64,000 nt of DNA from positions 5,424,535-5,488,534 of the forward strand of contig NC_084471.1 in NCBI RefSeq assembly GCF_027409185.1. The letters are read 5' to 3'. The notes beneath the pieces are model-generated. The model made no database searches. It was not told where the DNA came from and saw only the letters and a program-made list of their open reading frames with translations. Both the position numbers and the translations under genes were made by a program. Every line of letters begins with the position of its first letter. The stretch's first letter is position 1. This document shows, piece after piece, positions 24,488 through 36,510 of the stretch. Origin of the DNA: Cynocephalus volans (Eukaryota > Chordata > Mammalia > Dermoptera > Cynocephalidae).

Positions 24488-25025
24488 TTTTTTTTAGAGT
24501 TTTTTAAAATACTGGTAAAATATACGTAGCATAATATCTATCATTTTAACCCTTCCTAAGTATACAGTTCGGTGGCATTAAATACATTCACAATGTTGTG
24601 TAGCAAGCACCACTATCTATACCCAAAAGTTTTTCATTATCCCCAACAAAAATTCTGTACCCATTAAAAAGTCATTCCCCATAACTCCGTCCTCCCACCA
24701 GCCCCTGGCAGCCAGCATTCGACTTTCTAGCTCTCTGAATTTGCCTGCTCTAGGTGCCTCCTGTAAGTGAAACCTATCTATCGTTTGTTTCTGGATTACT
24801 TTATTCAGCATGTCATCCTCAGGGTTCACCCAGGTTGTAGCAGGTGTCAGAAGAGTTTGCTTTCTTTTTAAGGTTGCACAATATTCCATTGTAAGCATGG
24901 AGCACATTTTGTTTACCTTTTCATGCACTCACGGACACATGGGTTGCTTCCACCTTTTGGCTGTTGTGAATAATGCTGCTGTGAGCACGTGTGTGCAAAC
25001 ATCTATTTTTTATTATGTCACATAG
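24488..25025 (-). repeat. LINE-1 (L1M/ME type) 3' end, antisense
   Basis: Reads as GGTAAAATATACGTAGCATA, CAGTTCGGTGGCATTAAATA, AGGGTTCACCCAGGTTGTAG and GGGTTGCTTCCACCTTTTGG in the order found in reversed old L1 elements. Confidence 0.85.
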
Positions 25026-25039
25026 CCACACCAAGAAGT

Positions 25040-26078
25040 TGGTGTGGGAGCCCCCGAAGGATCTGAGGCCAGGAGGAGCCTCAGATCTGGGTTTTGGGAA
25101 AGATAATCTGGCAGCCTAGGGGAGGACACGACAGAGAGGGGAAGAAAGAGGGGGATGGAGTTACAGTGGGAGGGGGTGAAACGAGGCGAATGAACAGATG
25201 AAGAAGCAAACGACAGGAGTGGACGGAAGCAATGGACCCGTGGTGCCGGGTCTCATGGCCAAGGCCGAAGAGGTGGGGTAACCTGCACTTTACTCTAAAG
25301 GGGCAAATGCCTCCCAGAGGCCTGGACGTCCAGGCAGTCTGAGGGAAGACACGTGTTTTTATCTCACGTGGCACCAAATACACCATCCAGAAGACAGCTC
25401 AGTGAATTGTAGCACTGGACTCTAAATGCCTGCAGAAAACCAACAGGCAACAAGCCAGAGTCACACTGATCTGCACGGAGACTAAGTCCAGGACATCTAG
25501 ACGAGTCAAAGTAATCACTTCAGTCTGACGTCTACCGTTGACCCTTTTCCCATACATAATTTATTGTGTAATTATAATGCCATCGCTCAGTTAATTGACC
25601 CCAATTCATGCAGAAGCTGCCATAAATAGTAATAAATTAATGTGTTAAAAGTGGATTACTTATCAGCACTTGCCAAAGCCTCCTAATGCCCTATAATGTT
25701 TAATAATTACATTGTGACACCCTGACCTTGCAGTGGACACCATGAATCACAGCTGAATTCTCCAAATGGAGGCAGCCACTGAAGGTGCCCCATGTCACTG
25801 GTGCAGTCATGTCCAGGTGGGTTTCTCCCTCGGGCTCTGCACCTCCGTCTGGTAGAAAGTTCCTGGGGAACAGTGGCTCAGGTGAACTGCTCTCTGTAAC
25901 TGAGACCGGGAGACACCTACAGCGCCAGCACCCACACTCCAGTATGCCTTATTTATGAAAAATATAGCAAAAGAACTGAATCAATTCACTATCTGTACTC
26001 CCTAAGAAATACACAAATGAAGAGATATATTATTAAGAATTTAAAATATACGCATATGCATATCTGTACACACACAGG
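25040..26078. other. Unassigned sequence with an AT-rich conserved-looking core
   Basis: No exon. 25550-25740 has an unusual density of ATTTATTGTGTAATTAT-like homeodomain-type sites and no repeat signature that I recognise, so it could be a conserved non-coding element. This is only an impression from composition. Confidence 0.35.
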
Positions 26079-26510
26079 GTATTAGTTTCCTAGGGCTGCT
26101 GTCACCACAAACTTGGTGGCTTAAGACAACAGAAATTCATGCTGTCGCAGTTCTGGAGGCCAGAGTCTGGAGTCGAGGTGTCAGAAGGTGGCTCCTTCTG
26201 GAGGCTCTGGGGGAGAACCCTTCCCGTGACTCTGTCTTAGCTTCTGCGGCTGTCGGCAGTGCTTGGTTCCTTGGCGTGCAGAGGTGTCACTCCGATCTCT
26301 GCCTCTGTCTCCACACGGCCTTCTCTGGGTCTCTCTCCTGTCCCTTAGGAGGACCCCAGTCATTAATTGGGGTGGGCCCTAAACCCAGGGTGATCTTATC
26401 CTGAGACCCTTGATCACATCCACAAAGACCCTATTTCCAAATCAGGTTATGTTCATAGGTGCTGGGGCTGGGACTCGGACACAGCTTTTGTGGAGGACAC
26501 TGTTCAGTCC
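26079..26510 (-). mobile_element. MLT1 (MaLR) LTR, antisense
   Basis: Reverse of an MLT1: GTATTAGTTTCCTAGGGCTG, GTCGCAGTTCTGGAGGCCAG, AAAGACCCTATTTCCAAATC, ending near GGAGGACACTGTTCAGTCC. Confidence 0.88.
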
Positions 26511-28369
26511 CCTGCACACAGACGGATGGGGACTTGTCCTCTGTTTTACTCACCAGAGTGGGGGCCTGGGATGCACAGGAGGACGCACAGAGTCGTGCAC
26601 TTTCCTTCTGGCCCAGCTGCTGTCCCCTCTGCTCTCGGACTCCAGCCAGACCTCCCCAGTCCTGCCTGGCCTCTTCTTCCTGGCTCTGATCACCTGGCCT
26701 AGGAGTGGTCCTGAGCCCCGCCTGGAACCCAGTGACCACATCCGGAATCCTTGGTGAGGCAGTTCTGGAACAATACAGTCTACCCTCGAAACACCTATTG
26801 TATAAGGGAGGTCTGTGCCCTGGATGGTGGGAGTTCAGAAGAAGCCTCAACTTTAGGAGACATATTTGGCTAGAGGCTTGAAGGATAAAGTAGAAATATC
26901 TCATATTTTGTGAGCTATGAACACAGGGTAGAGGCTCATTTTATCATATAGTCCCAAGGCAAATCCTTTGGTAAGTAAAAAATTCCTTATGTTAAGGAAA
27001 TAATGGCCTTCTATTTTGTCCCCTATCTCCCACCCCGGGGAGTAGGGAGCACGTCTTACTCATCTCTGTACCCTGCCCCCCAGAGTCTTCACACCCATCT
27101 TACTAAATGCAAGTTGGGTTGAATTAGACGTATAAGCCACTTATTAGAAAACATGAGGAATCATTGTTAATATGGTGACAGGAATGCTGGTCATGGTATT
27201 TAAAGTTCTTCTCATTAGAAATGTATTTTTAAAAAATATTTAAATATGAAATGATACGATGTCTGGGGTCTGCTCTAAAACACTTCTGCACTCTGCCCTC
27301 CAGGAGGTGGAGCCAACTCCCACCCCGGCGCATGGGCTGCGCACAGTGACTTCTTCCAACGACCACGGGACGCAGGGAGGAAATAGAGTCACCGCACAGC
27401 AGAGATGCCTGACACACACCTCAGCCAGGTGTCTAAGGTCAGCACCAACAGTGGTGAGCGATGTTGACAGGACATGCCCCGATGTGATGTGACGAGGACA
27501 CTGCACCTCTGGGGTCCCTCCCCCAAACCCATGTCCCCAGTCTAGACATGAGAAAAGCATCAGAAAAATCCCTATGGAGTTATTTTTTACAACATACCTG
27601 ACCAAAATTCCTCAAAACTGTCAGGCTCATCAAAAACAAAGAAAATTTGACAAACTGTCACAGCCCAGAGGAGCCTAAGGAGACGTGATGACTGAATGTC
27701 ATGTGGGAACCTGGATGAGATCCTGGGACTCACTCAGGTAAAAACAAAGGAAACCAGAATAAAGTATGTACTTTAGTTAACAATGTGTGTGTTAACACTG
27801 GTCCCGCTAGGATGCCAGGTGGCCCAAGTACTCCTGCCACAGGCCACAGAGCTCCTCTGTACAGTAGTGTGTCCCCTGCACTCAAAGCAGATTTCTGGTC
27901 GAATAACGCAGTATGAGACCTTCTGGAATCATCCCTCCAAGTTTCTTCTTCCAGATCAGCAAAAATGACTCAACCTGGTGTCTCTGTGTGTTTGCCTTCT
28001 CATGCTGCATACAAACTGCTTTCCCTTTAGTGATTCCCCTCAATTATTTTGTTCTAGGGCCACAATTAAGAAGGGATCACTGTCGGGGGCCCGGAGGCAC
28101 CGCCTCCTCCCACTTTGGGGTTCCTTAATTCAGCAACGTGGGGCCCTGACGGTAATGACTGTGCGAGAATAATGGGATACTTACTGGTCCATCAGGTGCC
28201 CAACCCAGAGTGTGATATGAAGCACGAAAAGTTAGGCTCTTGTGTCATTTACACCACTGTCCACTGAGTTTCTCACGAATGATTAAGGAACCTCAGGATT
28301 GAAAAGATGCCAGGCTTTCGGAGAGCATTCGTGTGGCTCGACTGACAGCGGCGACCATCATCACTGTTA

Positions 28370-28530
28370 CTTTTAATGGTTCATGATAAGATCTCACCCA
28401 TAGGTAGGACTTTACAGTTTGCAAAGCCCCCTTGCGCTCATGATCTCCAGCGCTCTTCACTGCCTTCTAGGGATCACTGTCTACACTTTGCACACGGAGA
28501 AACTGAGGCTCAGAAGATGGCAATGACTCA
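28370..28530 (-). repeat. MIR fragment, antisense
   Basis: ACGGAGAAACTGAGGCTCAG preceded by a TTTACAGTTTGCAAAGCCCC tail. Confidence 0.65.
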
Positions 28531-29639
28531 CCCGCTGGCCCCTGCCGAGGCGAGGTTCAGCTGACCTCTCTGATTCTGAATCAGGCAGGGCCCGGACTCG
28601 GCTCCTCTCTTCCCCTCTGCCCCTCAGCCGGGCAGGTCCCTGCGCTCACCGCCCATCAGCCACTCCCTCCTGCCCCAGGACTGAGTCGCATCCCCGGGAC
28701 AGGCTCTGATTGGTCGGCTTGGGTCAGTTGCTCACTCGAAAGCCAATCGGCATCAGGGGGCCAGGCTCTGCCCACTCATGGCAGCTCCCACCTTAACTCC
28801 TGTTAAGTGTAGGGGAAGCTGCCCTTCCGGAAGCAGCCCGCAGCGCTCCTGTCTTCCCACCCGTCCCACCCTGGCCTCACGAAGGAGGCTCCCAGAAACC
28901 TCCTTTGCTGAGCCCAGCTTGCACTGCCCAGCTCCTGCAAACTTGCCCCCCAGGGTGCAGGTGGGTGGCCAGGGCCCCAAGTACCTCCCCCTTTCCTGCT
29001 CTTAGCCCTGGGGCTTCCATTCCTGCCATCAGCCCCACCCCCGTTTCCTTGCCAAGACCCCAATTCCCTGGCATGGAGAGCTGCTCAGATGTCACCTGCA
29101 CTTGTCTTGTCCCTGGACATGTCTCTCTGGACTGTCCAGCCCCACACTGGGTCTTCCCCTTTCTACCTGCTCAAGCTGCCAAGGCCCCAGCAGGCCTTGT
29201 GCCTGGCTGGCCAGGAGTGGCTTTGACCCACCAGTGTCCAAGTGAGTGACCTCAGAAACTCTGGGAATTCCCAAAGGTGACTGGGGAGCATGTTCCTGAG
29301 AGGTGGAGTGGTGCTGGCCTGACTTACCAGAGCAGCCACACTGAAATCCCAACGAAGGTGAAATCCTGGGGGCAGTCTGGATCTCAGCCAGTGCCAGGGT
29401 CCAGGCTGCTGAGAGGAACTGGGGCACTGACCAGGGAGGCTCTGAGCCATGAGGGGTCCATGCCTAGAAGATGGGATGAACCAAGGTGTGTGGATATGAA
29501 GAGCCTGCATGCTGAGTCCCTATGGATCCAAGAGGGCCTTGGGGTGCTGGGTGCTCCTGGCCCCACTGCTGATGCTGAGGGTGGTGTCAGTTTACCCAAT
29601 AAATTCAGTCTGCCATGTCTATTCTGATACAGGGTTTTA

Positions 29640-29855
29640 GAGAGGATTAAGAGTCAGGTAAACTGAATTTGAATCCCCTCTGTGTCTCTAAAAAGTTGTG
29701 TGATTTTGGCAAATGAGTTCCTCTCTCTGTGCCCAGTTTGCCCATCTTGAGATTGTGCATGACACACCCCCTCACTGGGTTGCCAGGAGGAATGAATAAA
29801 GCCCCACATGCCAGTGCCCAGCCCAGGCTGTGTCTAGCAGGGACTCAGTGAACCC
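29640..29855 (+). repeat. MIR SINE, sense
   Basis: AAACTGAATTTGAATCCCCT, GTTGTGTGATTTTGGCAAAT and CACTGGGTTGCCAGGAGGAA match sense MIR in order. Confidence 0.7.
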
Positions 29856-30589
29856 AAACCCTTTCTCCTTCCTGCCAACGAGAGTCATTATTTCTACAGG
29901 ACCCCCCAGCAATTTCTAGAGGACCAGAATGCCCATGTGGGACACTGTTGGTAGCAAGTCACATGGACGCCAGAGTCCCGTGACCTGCATAGCAGGGCTG
30001 GACAAGGGGCATGGAGGGGGCTTGAGCCACGCTTCTCAGAGGGTGGGCATAGTATTGGAAATGACATGGGTAGGAAGCTTTTCCAGTACACAAGCTGGGC
30101 CCCACCCCGGAACCTTTGGGGACTTTGAGCAGGCCTTGGGGAGAGAGTCCCATTCCCTTTGCTGGTAGAGGACTCCTGAGCTACCACAGGCTGTCAGGAG
30201 GATCACAGAACTGTTGATTTTCCCACCTGTTAGAAAAGATGGATGCAGGGTGCAGAGAAAACCCATCCATTCCCGACACAAACCTAGCAGGCTTGTCTTT
30301 ACCAAGGGGCTTTCCTTTGTTTCAGTAGAAGTGCAGTCTGCCTTCTGAGTGCTCCGCAGGTATTCCATCATGCTGCCTCTAGGGAGTGTTTATCGTACAT
30401 TTATGTGCTATTCCACAGCAGCCATGTCCTTAGAACATACAAAACCTGACCGGCAAAAAAGTACCGGGATGTCAAATTTCATACAATCAGGGCAAGAATT
30501 GGCCGTCTTTTGGCATTTGGACTGGCTGACCCCTGAATGTCTTTCTTTCCTTGGTCCTTAGCAAGGCCCAGCTGATAGGCAGGGAGAGC

Positions 30590-30847
30590 GAGCAACACTT
30601 AACCTTTGTATTAAAAAATAAGCAAGGTTTTCGACCAAATAGTTGAGCAGTTGGACTCATTATTTAAACACCAAAATACATCAGATGAACTTACTCATCT
30701 GGCTCAGCTTAATACATTTGGCCTAACACTACAGACAAATATGCAACATGAAGAAATGTCTCCGGGGTACAAACAGGTCCAGAGCATAGTCGTTGGCAGC
30801 AACGAGTTGGCTTGGAGGTGCGCCCTTGACTGCGCACGGACCAGCCC
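30590..30847 (-). other. FBLN1: Putative 3' UTR of FBLN1 variant D
   Basis: Sequence directly after the D stop codon on the minus strand. I see no AATAAA or ATTAAA on that strand within about 1 kb. The best candidate signal is the weak variant AATACA at 30607-30612, just after a T-rich run, so the lower boundary given here is a guess. There is no competing gene in this stretch. Confidence 0.5.
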
Positions 30848-30987
30848 TCAGAACCAGTACTCAGAGACGAAGATGTGCACGTTGACGACATTTCGGTGGG
30901 AGACCACACCCCCGATCACGTAGTTCATCTCCAGCTTCAGGACTGCGTGAAATGGGCCAACAATTGGCCGCACTTGGCGCACGACAC
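30848..30987 (-). CDS. FBLN1: FBLN1 terminal coding exon, variant D
   Basis: This is the last exon of variant D. After a CTCTCCCAG acceptor the first two bases complete a glycine codon. Then come 45 codons, [20 protein letters not shown] through [21 protein letters not shown], and a TGA at 30848-30850. The C-terminal [10 protein letters not shown] is a hallmark of fibulin-1D. Together the D exons give 137 residues after the split codon, matching the known difference between the 566-residue shared part and the 703-residue isoform. The exon lies 19 kb from its upstream partner. From memory, a human limb-malformation translocation breaks the corresponding last D intron; this is outside what the sequence shows. 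Confidence 0.97.
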
Positions 30988-32787
30988 CTGGGAGAGAGCA
31001 GAAGGTGCTGGAAGTTAGCTAGGACTGGAGCCACGTAGGCATCTGGGAAACGATTTCCCTCAAGGAATTTCAGAGCCAGAAGGGGCCTCAGGCCTCACTG
31101 AGTCCCACTCTGAGCCAGACACTCAAGTCCCCTGTGTAACATCCCCTCTAAGTGGTCACCTCCGAGGCCCAGTGACAGTGAATTCACCACTTCCCAAGAC
31201 AGCCTTCCATCACGCACAGCTGGGACGGTGAAGGAAGCTGTGAGTGTGGCTTTGGAATTGGCCAGCTCTAGGGTCAATGCCAGCTCCTGCCCTCTTGGAG
31301 CCCAAGTTTCCTGCTCTACCACCTTGGCTCTGTTTAAAAGAGCCTAGAAAAGGGCCTGGCATGGAGCAGATGCACAACAGACACCTGTCTTCCTCCCCTC
31401 GACCTACTGAGCCCAGTTCTGACCCTTGGGAAGAAACGGAGCAGGTGTATCCTCTTCCCCATGATATTCAAGGATTGCAGTGGAGTCCTGGATCCCCCTT
31501 CTCCAAGCAGAGCAGTGCTGATTCTCCATGGGACATGCCCTGGACCCTTCACCATCCATGCTTCTGTGGAGGGTGACCCCTGAGCTCACTGTTCAGTGTT
31601 TGTGGTAACAGGGGAGCAAGAAGAAGCTCAGGTGACAGGGGCTCAGAGCATGTGCAGCCTGAGCAGCAGCAGAATGGCTAGGACAAGCAGAAGGAGGGCG
31701 GGTGGCAGAGGAGAGACAGGTGTCAGTTCCAGAGAAACTTCTGGGGGTGGCAGGGAGTTCTGCCTGGACCAGCCAAAGGCCATGTTTGGTGGCCTCCTCT
31801 GCTGGGGCTCAGAGGACAGGGCATAGACAGAGCTCAGCTGTGCCAGGGTGGAAGAGGGAGCAACCCAAGCATTCTGCAGATTTGCAGGGGAGCAGGATTG
31901 GGTGGTAAGAGAGTGGATTCTGCAACTCTCCCCCAACCTGGGCCTGGCCATCTTGGTGTTTCCAGGCCGGGCCCTGTTGGCACTGCCTCACCTCTGCAGG
32001 GTACCCAAAGGTGCACAGAGAATTCTCCCACATTCTGGGATGGGGCTAGGCAGACTGTGGTCATCTTCACTGGGCTGTGGAGAGACTGAAGTCCTTTCTG
32101 GGCCACAGACTCAGTGAGCAAATGGTGCCATGTCTCCCTGTGCTTCTGCACTGCACAATCCAGATGCCCCAGCATGGTGTCTGCCAGGGCCCCAGCTCCA
32201 GGTGTGCAGGGCTGAGCTCCTGTCAGACCAGAAGGCCCAGAAATTCACCTTCACATGCACACATGCATTTCTCAGTAGGCATTGGGACCCGTTCGCCGTG
32301 TCACAGAGATAACTTACAGAATCCTGGTTTCAAAGCTGGTGGGGGAGGATCTAGGGTTAAAAGCAGGCAAGTGCCCCGCTCTGGTAGAAGTCTGTGCGTT
32401 GTCCAGCACGGGTGTGAACGGAGGTGAGGAAAGCTGGGGAGGGGGAAGTCAGGACAGTCTTCCTGGAGGAGGTGCCCTTCCTGCGCAGGAAGCCGCAAGA
32501 GCCAAGCCAGTAGGCTGATCCCAGTGCCCAGGGCACAGCAGACACAGACCAATGGCTGCTGACGTTTACGAATGAACGACCTCCAAGGTCTCTTCTCCAT
32601 CTCACATGTTCTGTTAGTAGGGCTTTGTCCAAAATCATATGGATGCAGTGCTGTGCTGGTAACTGCTTCACAACCGGCTCTCTGTTCATACCACACTCCA
32701 ATTTCTGCGGCTGATTTCATGGCACCAAGGTGACATCACTGAAAGCAGAGTGGGGGAGAGATGTCCACAAGCAGCTCTCTCAAGTCG

Positions 32788-32822
32788 GTGTGAGCTGGTG
32801 TGAACTGGTATGAGCTGGCTTG
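32788..32822 (+). repeat. Short 10-bp tandem repeat
   Basis: Three and a half copies of a GTGTGAGCTG-like unit with small changes. Confidence 0.8.
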
Positions 32823-33800
32823 GGCACACCTACTTGGATGCTCTGTGAAAAGCCAGCACGGAGTCTACAGTCTCACAGCCTCATTTTAAGAAAGAGTCAC
32901 CGATGGTTTGCTACAAGTTGCCGATTCCAGGCTGATTTCTGCAAACAGCACCGTGGCAGGCTTAGGAGACGTGCAAGGGAGAGCCTCTCTCAGGCCCTGG
33001 TGCTCGGCTCACAGCCGAGGCTCGGTGAGAAGCGAAGGGTTGTGAAGGCCTCCTCCACCAGCGGCTAGTTCCCAGTCAGGAACATGAAGTTCATGCTCAG
33101 AAGGAGAATTTGGGCACGACGTCCCCCCTTTTGCTCTCTGGGTTTATGTTTCAAGAGTGAAATGCCCAGCAGCTGTGGTGGAATTCCAGGCTGTTCCCTA
33201 AGCAAACACAGGCCTTGGCTGTGATGGAGAGATAAACGTGGGCTTCTGCAGGCTGTCAGCACCCTTTCTCTACCATTGCCCGGCGATGACATCGCGGCTT
33301 TGTCCTGTTTGAATGCCATGCACATCTTCAGCTCCCGGCAGAGGACGTGGGCTTGTCACCACCCTGGGTCTGCCAGAAGGCCCTGATGACTGGGTCACTC
33401 CTGTCTGCCCCTCGGTGGGCTGGATCTGCCTGCTGGGGTCAATTGTGGGTTCACGGGGCCACACCTAAACATGCTCCCATGGCCCCCATAGCCCCCATGC
33501 ATGTCACCATTTTCTCTTCCCAGGCCTGAGACTGGCAATGGTGGCCTGCCAGCCACAGCAGCCTGGGCCACCGGCCGACTTCACCAGTCCCAGGTGCAGG
33601 GAGGGTTCTTACTACCCTTCCCAGTGCTCAGAGTTTGGGGCTTGAAGGAGAGAAGTCAGGTGCCAGGAGAGCCTGTGCACCACTGTAAGATGGAAGAGCA
33701 GAGAGGGGTGTGGGGGGACCCTTCTAAAGCTGTGATCAGATATATCTTTACTTCCTTCGATTATTGTGAGATTTCTGTATATTATATAGTTATTATACAT

Positions 33801-34050
33801 GAGGGTAATTCCAAAATGTCATGGAAAAATAGAATAATGTCAAATGGCTGAAGGAGAGGAGCTCAAATGCTCTCATCACAAAGAAACAATTTTTATGGCA
33901 ATGAATTTGCCAACTACCCTTATTTGATAAATACACGTTGTATACGTGCATCGAAATATAACTCTGTACCCCACAACATTTCAATTCACCTAAAGAAAAG
34001 GAAAATAGAATTAAAAGATAATAGGAATCTTTCTATGAACTTTTTGAAGT
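33801..34050. mobile_element. Palindromic mariner-like MITE split by an L1 insertion
   Basis: The left arm (33801-33835) reads GAGGGTAATTCCAAAATGTC with ATGGAAAAATAGAAT after it. The right arm (34000-34050) ends TCTATGAACTTTTTGAAGT, which is the inverted repeat of the left arm. The same palindrome occurs uninterrupted at 18573-18649. No coding capacity. The mariner assignment is inferred from shape and size. Confidence 0.7.
33836..33999 (+). mobile_element. 5'-truncated LINE-1 3' end inserted in the MITE
   Basis: About 165 bp with L1 3' UTR landmarks: AAATGCTCTCATCACAAAGA and CGTTGTATACGTGCATCGAA with CTGTACCCCAC after it, ending in an A-rich stretch. It is flanked by GGAAAAATAGAAT (33823-33835) and GGAAAATAGAAT (34000-34011), a near-perfect target-site duplication. 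Confidence 0.75.
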
Positions 34051-34053
34051 GAA

Positions 34054-34470
34054 CACATATGTGATATATGAATATATAATTATAAATACAAAACATGTAT
34101 ATTATAAAATATATGAATATATTAAAAATATAACTTATGTAGGTCATATAAATATATTAAATTTGTATATTTTATAATATATTATAAAATATATATTTAA
34201 AATATATTTAAGTGTATTTCATATGTTAAATATTATAAATATAAATATATTAAATATGTTAATATTTTAATATATTTAAAATATATATATATTTTATAAA
34301 TTTATAATTGTAGTTGATATCATTTATATATAAAAATATGATTTATATATTATCTATATAAAATATATTTATGTTTACTATAAAATTTACATATAAAATA
34401 TTCATAATAATTATATTATTATATCTATATGTTATGTATTCACTTTATACACCTATATTTAAATAAACAT
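34054..34470. repeat. AT-rich low-complexity block
   Basis: About 420 bp made almost wholly of A and T with ATATTTAAAATATAT-like palindromes. It starts a few bases after the palindromic transposon and ends in unique sequence. Confidence 0.9.
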
Positions 34471-34669
34471 TCCTAGCTACCTGTGGGACCTTTATATGTC
34501 GACAGTTCATATCCACAGCAGTTTCTGGGCCTGCTATGGGTGCCAGGCACTGGGCTAAGTATGTAGAAAAAGCGACAGTCTCTCCTGGGGGTCAGTCTGG
34601 GGACAGAGAAGGAAAGAGAGAGTGCTGACGCAGTGAGCTTGGTGTGGGGACAGGGACCTGCACAGTCAT

Positions 34670-34800
34670 TCCAAGTGGACTCTTGGAGAGCTGCAGGACA
34701 CAAGTTTGAGTCTAAGTGACCTGGGACAGCAGTAGGACCCCACATGAGTTATTTAACCTTTCTGAATCTCCATCTCCCCTTCTGTGAACAGGGATGAAAA
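34670..34800 (+). repeat. MIR fragment, sense
   Basis: CACAAGTTTGAGTCTAAGTG, then ATTTAACCTTTCTGAATCTC. Confidence 0.6.
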
Positions 34801-35756
34801 GTAGCAACCTTCAAAATCAGAAACAAAGCAGACGCGAGGTCACCCTTTCTTCCTCCTCAGAGGTGACCACCAGCTATCAAAAGGCATTCCACTGTTTAAA
34901 TGTGACCTGATCCTCAGTAAGAGTATGGCTAGATTCTTGCACCACTGCAACATACGGCAAGGGTTAAGTATTTCTCTTGGACTGATTTTTAAACTTCACT
35001 GGAAAGGAAAGCCTGGAATGTGCAGAAAAGCTTTGTATGTAAGCACATCATCTGCGGGCATTCCCGAGGCTCAGCCCCTGTAACGGTGGAGGACCAGAAC
35101 GCCATGCTGCTGCCTGGTCATTCAGACAGTGAGCAGCTACCTGGTGAGATAAAGAAATGCTGAAGGAAGCTAAGGACTGCACAGTGAACAGGGCGCTGGG
35201 AGAGGAGGCTACTGACGGGGGTCACATTCAAGGCCTGGATTTTCGCAGGACCTCAGCATTTAACAAGAAAAATGATTAAGGCAGAGCACGTAGGGATGCT
35301 GTGAGGGTTAAACAAGAAATTGTATGGGTGTGCACTGCAGGTGCTCCAGGAACGTGTGTCCCTTCCTACCCTTCCAGAGTCAGCTCTTCTATGCCTCCCC
35401 TTTGACCTCAAGTCCACGTTGAATCTCCAACTCTATGCACAACCCCATGTGCCCCAGGGCTCCCTTGCCCAGGCCATGCCCATTCAGTGGATCCGACCAC
35501 CACTCCCCCAGCCTAGCCACACTTCCCTGGAGCTCTGGTTTCCTCCACCGCCAGGCTCGTTCAAGCATGACTTCCACCTCCTTGCTCTCACCTAGCCCGA
35601 ACCCAGGCCAGGGGCCAGGAAGGACTTGACAAAAAAGGACATAAGCAGTCCAGCTAATCCCCAGTGCCTGGCATGTAAGAGATGCCAAATAAATGTCTGT
35701 AGAATTAAGTGGTCGATTCCAACACTGCTTCTTTCTTCATCGCTTCTTACCCATCC

Positions 35757-35826
35757 ATTATCCATCCATCCATCCACCCACTCACCCATCGATCAATTGA
35801 TAGATTGATCCATCCATCCATCCAAC
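35757..35826. repeat. (CCAT)n microsatellite
   Basis: Imperfect CCAT tetramers broken by an ATCGATCAATTGATAGATTG inner palindromic section. Same motif class as the larger satellite at 58343. Confidence 0.9.
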
Positions 35827-36289
35827 AGAGGCTACTCTTCACAGGGGAGCTTTAAGGGAGACACAGCAACTGACATTTAAATTTTGAGAATAAGTAGGAG
35901 CCACGGAAGCAGTAGGGGCATGTGCAAGTCCAGAAGCTTCCTGGGAACAGTGTCAGTCTTGGAGAAAGACAAGCAGACAAGGCTGAGCAGGTGGTGAAGG
36001 GCTGCTCCAGGGGCCTCACGTCTCCAGTCTCACAGAACCAGGGAGCTGTGCTGTCTCCCAGCTTCCTTGCCACCATCGATCCTAGACCAGCGTCCCTTCA
36101 GAGCCACTGACAGCTTCTTTATGGTGGGGAGGCAAGTGGGGTTGGAGGAGAGGAAGTGGGGAACACTCGCTGCCCACATGTGGCACCAAAAGCATCGGAA
36201 AGCCACCACCAGGGGCTCAATCCCATCCATCCACTTGGTTCTAGACATTTACTTGGCCTCTGTCATGAGCTAGGCACTGGCACCAGCTG

Positions 36290-36510
36290 GACTGCTCAAG
36301 TCTTCTTTGGCGAAGCCTTCCCTGGCCCCACTTTGGGTCACCTGGCACCCAGTGTCTGGCCACTGTGACAGTGCCTCTGTCCGCTGCAGGGGACGTTCAC
36401 AGTCGGCCTCCCTGTCCAGGGGCAGGGTTGGCATCGTGCTTGTCTCTGCCCTGCCTTCCTCAGCTAGGGCTGGGCAGGCACACAGCAGGAGCTCAGCCAT
36501 GATTGCTGAG
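36290..36510 (-). repeat. L2-like fragment, antisense
   Basis: Weak match by eye: GCGAAGCCTTCCCTGGCCCC and surrounding composition suggest reversed L2. Confidence 0.4.

Larger units (their letters stand above)
26511..30589. other. Flank 3' of FBLN1, no gene seen
   Basis: Short open frames only. A MIR antisense lies at 28370-28530 and a MIR sense at 29640-29850. The rest is unique sequence of mixed composition in which I see neither exon nor RNA gene. Confidence 0.6.

Noticed and set aside
1..30589. First exons of ATXN10, the expected 3' neighbour of FBLN1 in human
   Set aside because: No stretch on the minus strand resembles the ataxin-10 N-terminus; it probably lies outside the window.
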